Assembly (NCBI GenBank): GCA_029582155.1
Contig: CM055908.1
Span: 21,057,406 to 21,121,405 of the forward strand
Reading direction: 5' to 3'
Origin: Panopea generosa
Lineage: Eukaryota; Mollusca; Bivalvia; Adapedonta; Hiatellidae
DNA length: 64,000 nucleotides
The translations under genes and the position numbers were made by a program. Below, in pieces: positions 1 through 13,500 of the stretch. Within the stretch, counting starts at the first letter, position 1. Every line of letters begins with the position of its first letter. The notes under the pieces were generated by a model that did not search any database, was not told the DNA's origin, and saw only the letters and a program-made list of their open reading frames with translations.

Positions 1-1576
1 TGGTAATTATAAACCGTCTCAACCAAACCAAAATGTTGTCAAGAAGGAAGTTGTGGTTGGAAACAAGGTAGCAAGAAATAACACTCATTTCAATTTTTCT
101 TTTGTTGGCTGTGATACCCAGGATGATGATTGTGATGAGAGAGTGACCAATAGAAAGAAAGATTTTGTAAATGGTAAAAGTGTTAATGAGCCTGCAGAGG
201 AGATTTCAGAGGTTACAGGGCAAAAACATAGAACAAACAATGCACCTCGAAGATATTGTACAAGACAGTCATTAGCGGACACATTTTCTGATACACAGGT
301 TAGGTCTGTAAAGGTTAACAGTGAGATACAAAGTAGCACAGACTGGGATAATAAAGAAATTTTATCCAGCACTCAGTTCTGCACCACTCAGATAAATTCT
401 GCTGAAACTGAGACACATTCTAAGTGCATGGGCACTCCATTTAGGAACAAAGATATTGGACCCATCAATGAAACACAAACACAGTTGGGGAACGTATCGG
501 GTCTGTTTTCTCAGACACAAAATTGTGAAAATACTAACATTGACATCACTCTGTTAAAAGACACATGTGATAGAAATGAATTTAAGTACAGGTGTACTCC
601 ATATAAGGCAGCAGCTAAGGAAAGATGCACTCAAAGTCAAATATCTACCCAGGCTTCGCTGATATGTACTTCCCAGTTTAAGTCACTTTCACCAGAAAAT
701 GTTCAATCAACCCAGATTAACGACACTTGTGAGGAAGGAGGTAACTTTAAGTACAGGTGCACTCCATATAATACCAAGGACAAGGACTCGTGTACTCAGC
801 CGCAGTCATCGCTGGTTTCGAATACCCAGTATCATTCTTATTTACACGACATGCACACTCAAAATGATTGTATAGAAACAACACAGGGAAATAGTAAAGA
901 ATTGTACCGCTTTCCTCCAACACAATCGAGAGCACCAGGTATTGTAGATTCACAGATTCAGTCTACAGGCCTGTGTGACATGACTGGGTTTATTGTTGAT
1001 TCTCAAGATGCTGTAAAAGACATGAATACTTCTAACTGTGATATGTTTGGGGATAGTTTTCACGACCCTGACCTGCTGTCACAGGTTGATGAACTAGACC
1101 ACAAACATTCACAGAAACATGTGGTTGATCAGATTGGAAATAGAAAAATTGGTTCCGAATCTAAAAGAACAAATCATGATACACATAATTCTGTATATGG
1201 GAAAAGTGCAATCCTAGGAAATAACACAAATAAAAAAAGGTCTTTAGATGATGACCTTGAATCCATATCACAGGAATCACGGAAAAGGCGAAGTCTGGGT
1301 AAACAAAAGTATGGAAGCTTAAATCATGAAGACAGTAATGTATCTGGTGACAATTCAAAACTGTTGGACAGTAAAAAGGTTGCCAGTGAGACTGGTTCCA
1401 ACAAAAACATGAAAATAGACAGAGAACATAGTACCAGTCATGTGCAGGTAAATGCCATGACATTTGGGTCAAAGCTGAAAAGTGGAAATGGAGAAACCAC
1501 ACAGCTTGAAACCAGTGTTCCTGTTACACCTGGGGGTGCTGGTACCCTCCAGGAGAGAATAAAACAAAGACTGATG
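1..1576 (+). CDS. HELQ: HELQ exon 1 of window: SQ/TQ-rich disordered N-terminus
   Basis: Open from the left edge (first whole codon at base 2), so the true start lies outside. It encodes residues 1-525 and ends at a GTAATT donor in phase 0; the frame stops 33 nt later. The segment is polar, with no predicted fold, and I count 25 SQ or TQ dipeptides, mostly in the first 370 residues. This satisfies the usual SQ/TQ cluster criterion for ATM/ATR substrates. FKYRCTPY occurs twice (581-604 and 746-769) as part of a repeat of about 54 residues. An acidic stretch with [11 protein letters not shown] lies near 1039-1092, and basic clusters (KKRS, KRRS) near 1230-1300 could serve as nuclear signals. 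Confidence 0.9.
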
Positions 1577-4500
1577 GTAATTTTAGTTTTTTATTTTGTT
1601 TTATTTTGAACACTAGCTTGTATGCAAGTATATAATTGGTAACTCATGACCAATTTATACTCGCAAGCCAACAAAACTGATTGGTGGTGATATTTGATAT
1701 AATAATCCAGATTTTGACAGTAAATCCAAATTGATGTATCTCATTAAAAGTGGAAAAGAAGCATTTCCTTATAAATGATAAATTATAACTTGATAAAATA
1801 AATAAAGAAGTTAATATTTTTGTTTAATTTATTTGGTTTTGAAAAATCTTCATTTAGATACATATACATCTCTTTAGGAAACTGAGGCCATCCTTAAAAA
1901 AATATTTGTTTGCTGTGCTCTGGCCCACTATTTTTCATGTGGGTAGGAAGGTAGCTATTTTTTTGGGCAAAATTTTGCAGTCATTTTAAAGAAAAATGCA
2001 CAGAAATCATGAAAAAAAAATTAAACGCTTTAAAAGTCAATAAAAATGTTTGGGTAGCTGCAATTTTGAGTGAGTAGGTAGGAGCATGGCAAACAATATT
2101 TTTTTTTTAAGGATTGTCTGAAATTAACTTTTAAATGGTAATGGACTAATTACGTCTATTTAGGAATTCAACATGTGATGGGTTTATAATAGAGCAATTT
2201 CATTTACAGCAAAATGCTGGACAGAGGACACCTCAGGGCCCTGCTTCCTTGGTGGAACGGATGAGAGAGCAGGTACTCGAGAGGGTCCAGATTGAGGCAG
2301 AGTTGAGAAAAGATGCGACAAACCACGATGTCGGACCATTCTATGGACTCCCGTCTAAAGTGAAACACCTATTTGAAAGGGACAGGGGAATCAAGTCTTT
2401 GTATGGTAAGACAGAGTTTAATGAACATACCATGGAGAAATAATTTAACAATATATGATACAACTGAAAATTAATTGAGAAAATTGTCTAGTTTATATAT
2501 GATCAGTTATTCGAGGGATGAATGAAGGGGTGAGGGGTAACACCATTTTCAACACATTTCAGGTTGTTTACATGGCAATAATATTTACTAATGGAAGAAA
2601 ACATCAGAATGAATCTGAGTAAATCCTGTCCTTTTGCAAGTAACTGGCAAAGTTTCTTGCTTCAAGTCTTTGAACCAATCTGCCATGACCTCAATTGTAA
2701 AAGGTAAGTGCTCTTTAGAAAGTGTCTTTGACTACTCCATTACGGAGACCTTAGTTATGGAGACCTTACCAGTTATTGGTAATATACTTTGATAGTCAGT
2801 CATCTTCATCAGATGTTTTATGAAAAACATCAAAAACATGGATTATGTATTACCCCTTCATACTCTTGTTATTACTGTAATTCCAGATTGGCAAGATGAA
2901 TGTCTGAAACTGCCAGCAGTCCTTGAGAGGAAAAACTTGATCTACTCATTGCCAACGAGTGGCGGAAAGACTCTGGTGGCAGAAATACTGATCCTTCAAG
3001 AACTCCTTTGTCATAAACGGGATGCCTTACTTATACTGCCATTTGTGTCCATTGTACAGGAGAAGGTTATGCTTGTAACATTGTTGTAAACAGTAGACTT
3101 ATACTGTGTAATATATTGTTAAACAGTTTGTGACAATATGAATTGTAAATATATTTTTACACAGCTCAGTGCAAAGCCTTAATTTAGAAAGTTTCTTTAG
3201 TTTCTTTTAGTATTGGGTGGTCCTCTCCAATAAAGCTGAAGGCAATTTATATGAAATTTGTTATGTGTTGAAAATGTGTAAAAACCCATGACATCCCTTA
3301 ATTCACATGTGACCCTTGATATTGAATAAAAAAATGTTCCTTGACCAGAAATACACAATACCTACCTATTTACTTTGAAGAAGATATTGAAAATACAAAA
3401 ATATCTGGTGGTTGGCCTTTATAAACAAAAATAAGACCAAAGCATTCAACAAAATGCATATATTTGCAGAAAAATTGTTGGTTTTTTTCTTCATATTTTG
3501 GCAGACATTTTATCCTTTATTAAGACTTGTTGTATATGAATCAACCATCGTTTTACTAGTTTTACCCAAAAACATATCATACAACACAATAAATCTAAAT
3601 TTAAACATTGTTCAGCATTTTCTATCAGACTATATATTATAACATGAATTTCAATATTTAGCGGCCATTTTCATGGCCATCTTGGCTTTAATTATATATA
3701 ACAAAACACCCCAACAGCGGTTAGTAGGAAATAGATATTGAACTTGGCATTAATTTAACCTCTAGAAACAAATCTCAAACCTTTATGGACATAAAAAGTG
3801 AAAGACCCCAAGTTCTGGGATTATAACCTTCTGTGTATTGAATATCAAACTTAATCCATATAATAACCCAGGTATTAGGACTTAGGCCAAAATACATACA
3901 AAAACTTCAGTAAGATGTTGTTCTGTGTGCATACCTTTTACCCTTGGGTGAGATTTCCTTACCCATTGTTGTATACTGGCATTATCCAGGTCATAGAATT
4001 TTTTTGTAATATTTGAATTTATAATACATGAAAATGTGTTGATAAGATGGTTCAATATCCATATAAAATGGTTGCAATGTAGATTGAAAATCAATAAAAA
4101 ATATCTTTGTGTGATTCTGCATCCAAGTGTACAATGTATATACATGTATAAATATCAGTTAAGGAAAACTTTTAACAAGCTGAATTAGCAGAATCATTTA
4201 TTTGGCATTCTCTTTTAGTATTTCACATGTGCTCAAAGGGCTTTACCTTAAATAGGATATCAGTAATTTACAGTAAGATATATTCTTGTTTTGTTCATGG
4301 ACACAGGTGAGAAACATGTCCCAGTTTGCTGTGGAACTTGACTTCCATGTTGAAGAATATGCTGGTAGTAAGGGTAGATTTCCTCCAATCAAACGCTGGA
4401 AGAGTCGCTCCCTGTACATAGCCACAATAGAGAAGGCCCAATCTATTGTGAACAGTTTGATGGAAGGGGAGAGGAGCGATGAATTAGGATTGGTTGTGGT

Positions 4501-7500
4501 TGATGAGGTAAAAGTTAAAATGAATTAAAATATATAAACTAAATGTTTATAAGAAGATTACTGTGAGTGAGGTTGAAGTACCCAAATTTTATATTAAATT
4601 TTTAATAAAAGACTTGGAGTTTCTGTCTGTGCTGTTTTCATAAATATTCATGTACCTATTCAACTAATGACAGCTTCCCCATGAGTATGAGTGTAATATA
4701 AAATGGAAAATAAGAAAAAAATGTATACCTGAAAATGCATTAGTTGATAAATGAAGCTAAGAATAATTGTGAGAATGTCAGAAACTAGTTTTTTTGTTGT
4801 TTTTTTATGTAATTTGACTTAAAAAGATTAATATTGCATTTTATGTCCAGTTTAAAATCATTAAGATCATTTTTGTAGACAAAATTATTAATAAAATATT
4901 CATATTCTCAACTGTGAATATCACTTACAATAGTTGATTATGTGGATTGAAATTCATCCGGCAATTCTTTATCCTTACGGTATATATATATATATATATA
5001 TGTATGCATGTATATTCAACAATTCTTACTCAGCACATAATGCCATTTAAAATCAGTCTTTTCAAGTACAATATACTCTTATTTTTATATATGATGATAT
5101 AGTGTACGTTATATTGTTATATATATAATGTATATATTGCAGCTGCATATGATCGGTGAAGGAGGAAGCCGAGGGGCTACTCTGGAAGCAACCATGATGA
5201 AAATACTACATTGTGCCGGTAAGTTATGTTATTCAATGAATTTTAGTCTTGGTGGCATGCTGGTGCTGCAGAATTCCGGGGTAAGGACATAATAAATAAT
5301 TGCTTGAATCTCATCTCCTCCACCCACTTTTAAGAAAAAAATTTGATGAGAATCTAGCAATTGATTTATAATGGTCTAAACTACTGTTTGTGTGTCTATT
5401 TCTGGTCTTGAGACTTCCTTTTAGCTCATCATGTGACATCTACTTCCAACGCCAAGTGCTCTTTCTATTGTCCAAAAGACTGCAAGCACATGAATGAGTT
5501 GAAACCATAGCTATTACATATAGTCAGTTCCACCATCACTCCAAGGTAAACACTAAAAGTGGTTGCTTAATCAACCCGTCTTTATATAATTAATTGCTTA
5601 ATACAGGTGATTGGTGTTAACATTGTGCTCGTTTGTTTATTTAAATCATGTGTTTGCTCAGTAGAGGTACATTGTAATTGCCTATAATTGGTTGCTAAAT
5701 AAAGAAGATCCTTTGAAGCATTTGTACATGTATTGAGGTGACACTGTATGTTTATCTATATCAGGTCCTACCCAGATTATTGGTATGAGTGCCACATTAA
5801 ACAACATCGCAGATCTACAGCAGTTCCTCCATGCAGAAACCTACTCTAATGACTTCAGGCCAGTATGTATTTATTTGACTTGAAACTAGAAGCCAGATTG
5901 TCATCTTTTGTAATAACAGATTATAGGCAGGTTAATGAGAAATTATTTCAGTGTATCAATTTAGATCTGACTTGTTCTGCACCAGCTTTTGTAACTTGAC
6001 CATCCTATTGTTTTCTTGAACTTGTGTAAAAGCATAGTTTAAAAGTTTTGAAATCAATTATTCTGTAAGCATGAGTGGTTGTACTTCTGCAGGTGTCTGC
6101 TGCCTGACGTCTATACTGGGGCTAGGTTGGTTATCCTTTTTTGTGCTTTTAGCATGATGTTTCGTTTTTGCAGTACTATATTAATGAGATTGTCAGATGG
6201 AACTCAGAAATATGTATCAGGAATACAATCAAGGTTTCATGAAATTTATACAAATTTATTTTAGCTTGAATGAGAAAGCTCAAAGCTTATATGAACCATT
6301 CCCATATCAATGTTGTGGGTAAAACCAGTACTGAATATATATTTTTTAGAGGCATCGGGTTGAGCTGGGGATCGAACCAGCAACCTCCAGACTTAGTGGC
6401 CAACATTGTGTCTACAACACTACGCCCCGCTCCGCTTAACAGTGATAGTGATATGGAGATGGTTAAATCTAAGGGAGATAAGATTGGTGAAAGAGAAAAT
6501 AATGCTCTGGTTTCTTCTCAAATATATGTATTAACTACTATTTGAGTATAGGTACAGTTGACTGAACACATCAAACTGTCGGACAACATCTACAAGATAG
6601 ATGGAAAAGCTAAATGTCAAGATGACCAGTTTCTACATGACAGAGTTGTCTGCTTTCAGGTAATTCCCTCAGTAACTAAAGCTCTCTACCATTGCCTGTA
6701 ATCATATTGATTAATTGATATGATTTTAAAAAAGTGATTTTTTAAAGCTCATATAAAGGCTGAGGTTTTAATACTTCAGTGTTTGTTTTTTTTTTATAGT
6801 AAAACTGGGAAAATTATACAGCGACTGTTTAGAGAAGGAAAAAGACTCCAAACAATGTCTTTTAAAGCATTGTCTGAGATGAGAAATTGTTACAGGCGAT
6901 TTGCATTTTTCCATTCATAATTTCCCTGATTCAGGACTTAGTTTCTCATTTGTACTTATATCCTCATTTCTTGTAGTTCTGCCTGTTTATATAATATTTT
7001 CATATATAACTGCCTGTGTATTTAGTATTCTCATATATAACTGCCTGTGTATTTAGTATTCTCATGTATAACTGCCTGTGTATTTAGTATTCTTATATAT
7101 AACTGCTTGGTATTTAGTATTCTCATATATAACTGCCTGTGTATTTAGTATTCTCATATATAACTGCCTGTGTATTTAATATTCTCATCTATAACTGCCT
7201 GTGTATTTAGTATTTCATATGTAACTGCCTGTTTATTTAGTATTCTCATATAACTGCCTGTGTATTAAGTATTCTCATATGTAACTGCCTGTGTATTTCG
7301 TATTCTCATATGTAACTGCCTGTGTATTTAGTATTCTCATATGTAACTGCTTGCATATTTAGTATTCTCATATATAACTGCCTGTGTATTTTGTATTCTC
7401 ATATAATTTATATAACTGCCTGTATATTTAGTATTCTCATATATAACTGCCTGTGTATTTAGTATTCTCATTTAACTGCCTGTGTATTTAGTATTCTCAC

Positions 7501-10500
7501 ATATAACTGCTGTGTATTTAATATTCTCATCTATAACTGCCTGTATATTTAGTAATCTCATATAACTGCTGGGTATTTAGTATTCGCATATATAACTACC
7601 ATTGTATTTAGTATTATCATATATAACTGCCATGGTATTTAGTATTCTCATATATAACTGCCATTGTATTTAGTATTCTCATATATAACTGCCATTGTAT
7701 TTAGTATTCTTATGTATTGCTGCCTGTTTATTTAGTATTCTCATATATAATTGCCTGTTTATTTAGTATTCTCATGTTTTGCTGCCTGTTTATTTAGTAT
7801 TCTCATGTTTTGCTGCCTGTTTATTTAGTATTCTCATGCTTTGCTGCCTGTTTATTTAGTATTCTCATGTTTTTATGCCTGTTCCAGTATCTTCCAGACA
7901 TGGAGAAGGTGGATCCAGACCACCTGCTGGGGCTCGTACTGGAAGTCGTACCAGATAACTCTTGTCTTGTCTTTTGTCCTACAAAGAAAAATTGTGAGAA
8001 TGTTGCACAGATGTTGTGTAAGCTTATGGTCAAATACAAGAGGTTAGTTATTTTAATTTTTGTACGGGGTACACAGAATAGAATTGATTCTGATAAAATT
8101 TTGGTATTAAAAGAAAAGTACTGGATTGTTGTTTTTTCTGCTTATTTATTTAAATGAAGGGGATCAAGTGATAAATTCCTATTATCACATAATTAATGAT
8201 GCTGGAGTTTAATATTGATTGATTGAATATTTAGCGTCATTTTTATGCCATCGAGGGCTAACAGATGATCAGTTAACTTAACCACTGTTTCCTGGGATTA
8301 ACCAGTACTCGAGCACACCCCATCTCCGCAAGTAACTGATAACTTTCCCACTTGAATCAGTGGTGAGAGACGAATGATAATGAGACACAATGTCATATAT
8401 CAATCATCACGGAGACTGTTGCTGGGCGGGGATTCGAACTCACGACCCCTGGATTGATATTCAGACGCGTAACCGACTGAGCTAATCAGGCCCGTCTCGA
8501 GTTTAATAAACCCATGGCATAATATGGTATTAATCTAGTGGTATATAGTTACATCGTTTAGGTGGTTTCTGTATAACTCGGCTCTTGTACTACATCTTGA
8601 TATACATAGATGACGTCGATTTATCGTGGTAGAATGATGTTACTTTGAGACGTTACATCATATGATGAATGAAATATGCTCTTTTCTTATAAACATGATA
8701 TGTTAAACGGTAAATGTACTATTTTTATGAGTTACGTGATAAAATTAAACTGACGGCCGTGCTCATTTATTATTGAATTTATTAAACTTGTTGGCAAAAA
8801 CTATATAATACTCAGCAGAGCCTCGCATTATATATTTTTGCAAACTCGTTTGATAAATTCAATAATAAATGAGCACTCATGTAAGATCCTCTATTTATAC
8901 ATTATTAGTTCATTATGGCTTCTTATTTCACTGAATTCTTAAACTGAAAATTATTTATTTCAGAGAATTGTCCAGTGTGAAACGTAAGGACAGAAAAGAT
9001 CTTTTGAAGGAGCTTCACAATGATTCTGAGGGAAAGATTTGTCCTGTGCTGCAATACACGATACACTTCGGTGTAGCGTATCATCACAGTGGACTGACAG
9101 TGGACGAACGTAAACTGATTGAGGATGCATATTCAAACGGAACATTGTGTTTGTTGACCTGTACTTCAACTTTAGCTGCTGGTGTCAATCTTCCGGCTAA
9201 AAGGTAAAATTAAAAGACACATTCTGTTTTATAAAAGTGGGACCCAATCTTTTCTTAATAAACCCTTAAAGTAGTGATCCCGGTTTATGATATCTATTGT
9301 ATATGGTCACTCCATCCTATGACAATTGACATGTGAGAAAAATTGACCTGTTGTTTTCTAAGAAGGAATTCTACTAACTAAACATTTGCGCAGTTATTTA
9401 TGTTGCCATTGAATTTGTACTAGCATGTACTAAGAGTAGATTATTTTGGACCCTCAAAATAGTTTGTCCTAGGAAAAGTGTCAATTTCATTGGAGCCTGT
9501 GGTGTTAATTTACATGAAAAAACTGTTTTAAATAGTTTAAACATATTTTTTTACGTATTTTATTTTAAACAAATGAACATAAAATGATAACAAAATATAT
9601 AACATATGCAAATGGATTGAACTACAAGTTATAACAACATTAGTTACAGTTGAATGGGTTCATGATTATGAGATCTTCTTTATCAAATAAAATGCCAAAT
9701 ATGATTATTTGTATAATGTGGCGAAAATAAATAATTTACAGTGGTAAGACTAAAATAAGTTCAAAAAACATATATATTTGTCCTTGATGTGTAAGAAACT
9801 TGGAAGGTAATAAAGTCACCCCATATCTCTCACATACATGCAGGAAACACTCTTTGTAAAAGCATTCTTGTTTCTTTTGATTACATTTATGGACTCTCTT
9901 ATTTGTCCTTTCATTAGAGTTATCTTGCGAAGTCCGTATGTCGGCCAGTACTTCATCAGTAGAAGTCAGTATAAGCAGATGGTTGGTCGAGCAGGACGGG
10001 CTGGCATTGACAGTTCAGGGGAGAGCATTCTTATATGTAAAACTTCAGATAGGGAAAAGGTAAATGAAGATGCCAGTTAGGGGACATTACTCTTTAACAT
10101 CTTTAATTTTAATAATTGAACCTGTGGAAGGAAGTCTCCTGGATGCTTGTAATCTGTAGTATGTCCGACATTCTCTTATACATAAACATGTCACACACTC
10201 AGCTATATATTCACTCTTTTCACAAATGAATGAATCAAATTGTTTATTAAAGAAGGTGACCCATTTAGTACAAGAACCTTTCTTCCATGACGTGTTCTTA
10301 TTTGATAACAATAGTTACAAACAAAATTAATGATACCACAACCTTTCACAGTTTCTTCTGTCAGAGTTACAAATCTAAAAATATACAATTGGCACCAATA
10401 CATTGATTTTTTTTTTTACAATAACATTGTTTTGATTTATGGGTTGAATGGGGTTTAATGCCATTTTCAATACATCTTATCACATATGGCATGTCTGGTT

Positions 10501-13500
10501 TTATTGGTGAAGGAAGACATAAAAATTTCTCAACTTTCCGAAGTTTTTGGTCCAAGCTAGACTTGATCCCACGACCTCAGCAGTGAGAGGTAAGTGTGTT
10601 AGATGACCGCACCTTAGAGCACTCTTTCACAGAGGAACCAAATCTATGGGTAGATTAAGTATTAATGTTAATTATACATGTTCCTACCATCTATGAAACA
10701 TAAAGATTAAAAGCACAAGTGAAGTGCTTCTCGGCAACATTAAACATGACTAATGATTTTCCTCTGACACCCAAGGACCCTCAAATTTATGCTTTTAATT
10801 CATACATTTACATTATATGTTTTAACTGTTTTAGATAAAACTACTACCTTATTTTGATATTTAAAACCCCCCAGATTGTATGCATTATACTGTAAAGGCA
10901 ATGTCATGATTGTGAACACAATGAATGAGTGCACCCAAAAACTATTTTTTTAAAAATATCAAAAATTTTAAAAATGAAAATAAAAAATAAAATCCTCCCG
11001 CCCTCCCCATTTTTAAGACAAATTTGGATGATAATCTAGCAATTAATTTATAATGGCCTAATCTATATAGTTAATTTAGACTGATTGCAGCATAAATGTA
11101 AATATACTGTATTTAACTCAATACCAGCTTGTAGACAATCAAAGTTTTAATGTATTGGTGATAGTAAAGTCATTTCTTTTTGGCAATACTTGATTGTCAG
11201 TCTTTGCTGTTTATTTTCAGGTTCCATCCATATTTTTTAATAAAAGATGTTTTTATGAAATGACTTAATCTAGATATCAACATTGCACCTACAGAAAGTC
11301 TTCAATTTTGATATTAATACAAAGTTTGGGGAAAGGTACAAAACAAGTGTGGATAAAGTGTCCTACTCAATGACACAATACATGGAGCTATGGGTATGAA
11401 ACCCACAGATTGTGTAAATCAGATATACCTTGTCAATATTACAGGTGTGTGAGCTACTAGGTGGACCTCTAGAAAGATGCCACAGCAGTCTTATCTATGA
11501 CAATGGGAAGGGACTTCGCAATCTGATTCTGTCTACCATAGGGCTGAAGGTATTGTTAGATTAATGTTTCATTATTCTAGTTAATAAATTTTTGCTCATT
11601 TATGAAGAATGCTCAAAGCTAATATGAACCACTCTCAAGTCCACTTCCTGGGTAGAACCTGTACTTAGTGTTGTTTTATGAGAGGCATTGGGTTAAGCTG
11701 TGAAGTGAATCTACAAACTAAGGCATAAGCTCTATCACTCTATCCACTACACTACCGCCACGCTTTTTGATTATCCTGAAAAAAGGGAATAGAAGACTAG
11801 TTGATATTTTAATGATATATTGATTTTCTGGCATGAAATTGATGAATTGATTGAAAATCAGCTTTCATTCTTTCTTATGTCTGATCTTTTATACAATTTT
11901 GATAGTAGAAAAATAGGAAACAATTTTAATGGAAAAAGAACTGAACAAAATTTTTACTTTACTATCTTGAGTGACCTATATATTTGCATATGTATATAAT
12001 ACAAGTGTTTGGTGAGAAAGTAAGTAATAAATAAGTTGTAACCAATCAAGACATTCAGGGGCACATGTTCTACCCATTCGTAGCATTTTTTGCTTGTGCA
12101 TGACACTTTATCCGCAAATGCTTAGTACTGGTTTTACTCACGAAGACTTCGAGCATGATTTGTCTATTAAAGTTGTTATAACTTGTTGCACAGTCAAAGT
12201 AAAATTTAAGTTTAAATCAACAGAATGTCACATTTACATAATATGTCTACTGAAATATAAGTGTGACAGGGCTTAAATTACTTATAATACACTTGCTGGA
12301 AATTCTTCATTCTATACAGTACATTATGATTTATGATACTTATAAAAGTATTTGTATGTCTGTAAATATTGTTATGTATTGTAGATGACCAGTGAAATGA
12401 CATAATTCAATATTTAACGTTCTTGTTAGATAACTACAAACACAGAAGATGTATTCAAGTTCATGGGCAGATCCTTAGCAACCATCCAGCAACAGTCACT
12501 AGGTGTGGACATCAGTGAGATTTGTAAGGAGTCATTACAAAAGCTCATAGATCTCGGACTGGTTCTGCAAACCACAACACAGTCTGAAAATCCAGAAAAC
12601 AATGTTGTCCACAGTCTTCAGGTTACCGAACTCGGCAAAGCAACTTTTAAAGGTAAATTATATTCTTGTGTTCCTGACCATATACCGTATTTTATTTTTT
12701 TTATCTTGTATTGGAACTAAAAAATCTGGTTTGAGCTTAGAATCTTAAAGTGTTTTGTTTGTTATAGTAAAATGCTAACTAGCAAATAAATATCTGCACG
12801 TATATGGCACTTTAATATCTCAAAGAAACAAAAGATAAAATGAACTTTGATCAGTCTGAAAATACATTACCTGTTACAGAATATTTTACGAGCTAAAGTT
12901 GGAGTTGATTGTACAGTGGGATTTGGGGTGGAATGATGTTGAATTTGATTCCTTTATGAATACATGTAGTTGTAGAATATAAAGTCAAACCTATCTAAAG
13001 GAGCCAGTCCAGGGAAGGGGCAAAAGTGGCCTCTTAAGACAGGTTGTTGCTTAATAGAGGTGAATTTGCTCTAAAAGCATAGAAAGGGGAAATAGCAAAT
13101 GTGGCTGCTTAAGACAAATGGCTGCTTAATAGAGGTGACCACCTGCACAGGATTGACTGTAGTTGTAAATATGTTGTCAATATTCATTGGGATTAACCCT
13201 TTACTCCATAAATACGCGTTTTCCCACACCAATCAGAGAAGGCCTTTGAAAACAGTGTAGGAAGAGTTCAGATTGCTCGTGACGAGCAATCTGAACACTT
13301 CCTGCACTGTTTTCCACTCTGTCAGTTAATATTAACATAATTCACCCAATAATTCAAAAGCCTTCTATATTAGGTGTCCAAAGGTGTCTATATGAAGTAA
13401 AGGGTTAATTAACTTATGACGGAGGATTGTGGGTGGAGAATTGATTCTTATCATGGCCATGTGTTGTCCTGAAACAGATCATTTGTTAACATTTATTCTC

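Noticed and set aside
6079-6545. Two plus-strand frames between HELQ exons 6 and 7
   Set aside because: The first is intronic sequence without similarity; the second is the translation of a SINE-C copy. HELQ reads through correctly without them.
8430-8495. Possible tRNA gene (A and B boxes)
   Set aside because: The tRNA-like head is diverged and fused to a SINE body present in several copies, so it is a SINE-A promoter and not a functional tRNA gene.
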